From the NCBI RefSeq assembly GCF_016918015.1, contig NZ_JAERMK010000028.1, forward strand, positions 1 to 50,775: 50,775 nt of DNA, given 5' to 3'. The DNA comes from Glycomyces sp. YM15 (GTDB lineage: Bacteria; Actinomycetota; Actinomycetes; Mycobacteriales; Micromonosporaceae). This document shows, in pieces, positions 48,987 to 50,775 of this stretch. How positions within the stretch are numbered: the first letter of the stretch is position 1; every line of letters begins with the position of its first letter. The translations under genes were made by a program, and so were the position numbers. A model generated the notes under the pieces. That model made no database searches. It was not told the DNA's origin and saw nothing but the letters and a program-made list of their open reading frames with translations.

Positions 48987-50333
48987 TCAGCCGGTGAGGA
49001 CCGGGCCGAGGACCAGTGCGGCGACCGAGAAGTAGATGAGCAGGCCGGTCGCGTCGCACAGGGTCGAGACCATCGGCGCCGAGACGAGGGCCGGGTCGAT
49101 GCCCACCTTCTTCGCCAGCAACGGCAGCAGCGAGCCGACGAACGTGGACCAGGTGCAGATCACCAGGAGCGTCGCCGCGATGATGAGCCCGATGTCCCAG
49201 CCGTAGACGAAGCCGACCACGGGCCCGCCGACGACGGCGAGCATCGCCCCGAGCAGGAACCCCACCCGCGATTCGCGCCAGGTGATCCGGAAGGCGTCGG
49301 AGAAGCGGACCTCGCCGACGGCCATGGCGCGGATGATCGTCACCGACGCCTGCGATCCGGAGTTGCCGCCGGTGCCCGTGAGCAGGGAGATGAACACCGC
49401 GAGGACGGTGACGTTCGCGAGGTAGGACTCGTAGTAGTTGAGCACGGTCACCGTGAGCGAGGCCGAGACGGCGAGGATGAGCAGCCACACCGCGCGCTTG
49501 CGGGCCAGCATGAACACGCCCGCCGAGAGGTAGGGGCGTTCGAGCGGCTCGGCGGCACCGGCACGGGCGGCGTCCTCGGTGTCCTCGGCTTCGAGGATCT
49601 CCATGGCGTCGTCCCAGGTGATGAGGCCGACGAGGCGTTCCTCGTGGTCGACCACGGAGAGCGCGATGAGGTTGGCCTCCTGGATGAGCCGGGCCGCCTC
49701 CTCCTGGTCGGTGTCGGTCGAGACCTGGTAGTGCTCGTCCGCGATGAGCTCGTGCACGGGCGTGTCGGGGTCGGCGCTCACGAGGTCGGCGAGCGTGACG
49801 GTGCCGAGGAGCTTGCGGTGCCCGTCGGTCACCGGCAGCACGTCGAGGTGCCGGGGGCGTTCGCGCAGGTGGCGGATGCGCTCGATCGCGGCGGCCGCGG
49901 TCATCGAGGCGCGCAGCGACACGTAGTCGGGCGTCATGATGCGCCCGGCCGACTCGGGCTCGTAGCCGAGCAGCTGCGCCGTGATGCGCCGGTCGGCGGC
50001 GCTCAGCTGGGACTGGAAGCGGGTCGCGACCTTGGCGGGCATCTCGTCGAAGAGCTTGGCCCGGTCGTCGGCCTCCATCGAGTCGAGCAGTTCGCGGACG
50101 GTGTCGGTCTTGAGTCCGTCGATGAGTTCCTGCTGGTGGACGGTGTCGAGCTCTTCGAAGACCGCGAGTGCGCGGTCCTTGGGGAGCAGCCGGAACCGGA
50201 GGGCCTGCTCGGCCAGGTCCATGCGGGGCAGTTCTTCGGCGAGTTCGACGGTCGAGGTGTCGGCGAGTTCCAGGCGGAGCGCCGCGAGCTCGTCTACCGC
50301 CGCGGGCGAAATGGGCTGGATGACCTGAGCCAT
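48987..50333 (-). CDS. mgtE: MgtE magnesium transporter
   Basis: A Mg2+ channel of 448 aa with the full architecture: MgtE N-domain (about 25-125, RLLPKDRALAVFEEL), paired CBS domains (about 130-255), then five helices with the pore signature GTGGNSGSQAS and C-terminal VSTLCDATGLLIYF. Mg2+ binding between the N and CBS domains closes the pore. ATG 50333 is chosen over ATG 50348 because GGAGGTGG lies 7 nt upstream. The transcript leader contains a well-translated-looking 32-codon ORF and hairpins, suggesting control by leader translation. Confidence 0.95.
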   Translation of the reverse strand: MAQVIQPISPAAVDELAALRLELADTSTVELAEELPRMDLAEQALRFRLLPKDRALAVFEELDTVHQQELIDGLKTDTVRELLDSMEADDRAKLFDEMPAKVATRFQSQLSAADRRITAQLLGYEPESAGRIMTPDYVSLRASMTAAAAIERIRHLRERPRHLDVLPVTDGHRKLLGTVTLADLVSADPDTPVHELIADEHYQVSTDTDQEEAARLIQEANLIALSVVDHEERLVGLITWDDAMEILEAEDTEDAARAGAAEPLERPYLSAGVFMLARKRAVWLLILAVSASLTVTVLNYYESYLANVTVLAVFISLLTGTGGNSGSQASVTIIRAMAVGEVRFSDAFRITWRESRVGFLLGAMLAVVGGPVVGFVYGWDIGLIIAATLLVICTWSTFVGSLLPLLAKKVGIDPALVSAPMVSTLCDATGLLIYFSVAALVLGPVLTG

Positions 50334-50350
50334 GGCAGCCACCTCCATTA

Positions 50351-50399
50351 CATGAGGAAAGGGCCGTGCCCCGACCTCATGCAGCGGCGCGTTCGCCGC
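50351..50399 (-). promoter_or_regulatory. Two hairpins between the leader ORF and mgtE
   Basis: GCGGCG/CGCCGC with a 4-nt loop (50384-50399) lies next to a compound hairpin: CATGAGG/CCTCATG (50351-50357, 50375-50381) enclosing GGGC/GCCC across 3-nt symmetric internal loops. The second stem begins 10 bp upstream of the mgtE ribosome-binding site. No M-box-like riboswitch sequence was recognised. Confidence 0.55.
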
Positions 50400-50402
50400 A
50401 GG

Positions 50403-50501
50403 TCAGGCTGCCCGCTTCAATGTAAGAGGACGCGGAGCACGGTAAAAGGGAAATGGGAAGAACACGTCGGTATCTCGACTAGATCCGGGGTCGTCGCCCA
50501 T
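50403..50501 (-). CDS. Candidate mgtE leader peptide (32 aa)
   Basis: An ATG preceded by a very strong ribosome-binding sequence (GGAGGAGGTGAGGG, ending 2 nt before it) opens a 32-codon frame ending TGA, 69 bp before mgtE on the same strand. The peptide begins MGDDPGSSRDTD and then has FFPFPFYRAPRP, so it has an acidic/Pro start and a Pro/Phe/Arg middle. Acidic and proline-rich starts recall enterobacterial MgtL, whose translation aborts at low Mg2+ and switches on the transporter gene. Homology is not claimed. TACCCT about 40 bp upstream is a possible -10. Confidence 0.5.
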   Translation of the reverse strand: MGDDPGSSRDTDVFFPFPFYRAPRPLTLKRAA

Positions 50502-50696
50502 GGCCCTCACCTCCTCCGGTCGCGGGTGTGCCTTGCGCGGTCAAGGGTAGCAATCCGGTGTGAACAACATCGCTCTCTGGGGTGCCCAAAGACTCGCGGC
50601 TCACACCGGGACTGAACGGACGATGAACGCGAAAGGGCCGGTCCGCTTCTTGGGTTCTAGGAGTCGTTGCAACACCTTGATCTACAAGGGATTGCG

Positions 50697-50775
50697 ATGG
50701 ACTTCCAGATCCGTCAGAACCGGACCAAAGCTCAGGGCCCGAGGAAGCTGACCGCGGAGCGGCATGCTTTCCTGC
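50697..50775 (+). CDS. IS30-like transposase, N-terminal fragment at window edge
   Basis: The first 26 codons of a gene running off the window, beginning MDFQIRQNRTKAQGPRKLTA. The RKLT-E-R pattern near the start resembles IS30-family transposases of actinomycetes. AAGGGA lies 6 nt before the ATG. The 195 bp between the mgtE leader ORF and this ATG contain no other gene. TGGGTTCTAGGAGTCGTTGC at 50651-50670 could belong to a terminal repeat. Confidence 0.45.
   Translation, partial: MDFQIRQNRTKAQGPRKLTAERHAFL

Noticed and set aside
50334..50501. M-box magnesium riboswitch upstream of mgtE
   Set aside because: No recognisable M-box core; the region contains a leader ORF and simple hairpins.
50560..50751. 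Plus-strand 63-codon ORF
   Set aside because: Poor codon character and no ribosome-binding site; it overlaps the more plausible IS30-like start in another frame.

Overview
The window is gene-dense, very G+C-rich DNA (mostly about 70%) with many GTG and TTG starts, frequent 4-bp start/stop overlaps, an actinobacterial ctaE-qcrCAB block, IdeR/DtxR-type iron boxes and several leaderless-looking starts. This points to an Actinomycetota chromosome. The gene mix (Streptomyces-like qcr/ctaE/trpD synteny, a Stealth protein, a CotH cluster, a GH10/GH42 sugar regulon) would fit a Glycomycetaceae, Micromonosporales or Streptomyces relative, but the genus cannot be fixed from sequence alone.

Layout. 1-4.3 kb: minus-strand ctaE-qcrC-qcrA-qcrB, encoding the bc1 branch and subunit III of the aa3 oxidase. 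4.5-6.0 kb: a pseudo-receiver gene and trpD, transcribed away from ctaE. 6.2-7.8 kb: zinc-ribbon coiled-coil protein and Nif3-like protein. 7.8-8.0 kb: a short inverted-repeat (MITE-like) element. 8.1-10 kb: an XRE regulator, a gene-poor lower-G+C stretch and a small membrane protein with a palindrome over its start. 10-15.9 kb: calcineurin-like phosphatase, M3 peptidase, Stealth phosphotransferase and a 2H phosphoesterase. 16-21.9 kb: cydABDC (bd oxidase and its ABC exporter), facing proC and an ElaA-like acetyltransferase.

23.4-29.2 kb: a Tat-secreted CBM22-GH10 xylanase behind a textbook promoter with tandem operators, bacterioferritin and its ferredoxin with iron boxes, threonine aldolase, an uncharacterised protein, and a DUF3159 membrane protein with its own iron-box-like site. 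29.3-31.25 kb: a compact four-gene operon (Crp-like regulator, 65-aa membrane protein, minimal nucleotidyltransferase, Pycsar-type TM effector) with lower G+C than its surroundings. This is the best candidate for an undescribed (defence) system. 31.3-40.5 kb: hydrolase, GH42 beta-galactosidase and a complete Opp-type ABC importer. The importer and xylanase share GAAA/TTTC palindromes, and a related palindrome precedes GH42, suggesting one sugar regulon.

40.5-43.98 kb: two divergent PH-domain membrane proteins, a D-2-hydroxyacid dehydrogenase with a 12-bp palindrome at its promoter, and a lipoprotein aldose dehydrogenase. 44.0-48.9 kb: membrane metallophosphoesterase, then a VTC polyphosphate polymerase-DUF4956-CotH unit preceded by a possible PHO box. 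49-50.5 kb: MgtE magnesium channel with a 32-codon leader ORF and hairpins in its 5' leader. 50.7 kb to the end: the first codons of an IS30-like transposase.

No tRNA, rRNA or CRISPR array was recognised. Operator and promoter calls were made by eye and have not been scored computationally.
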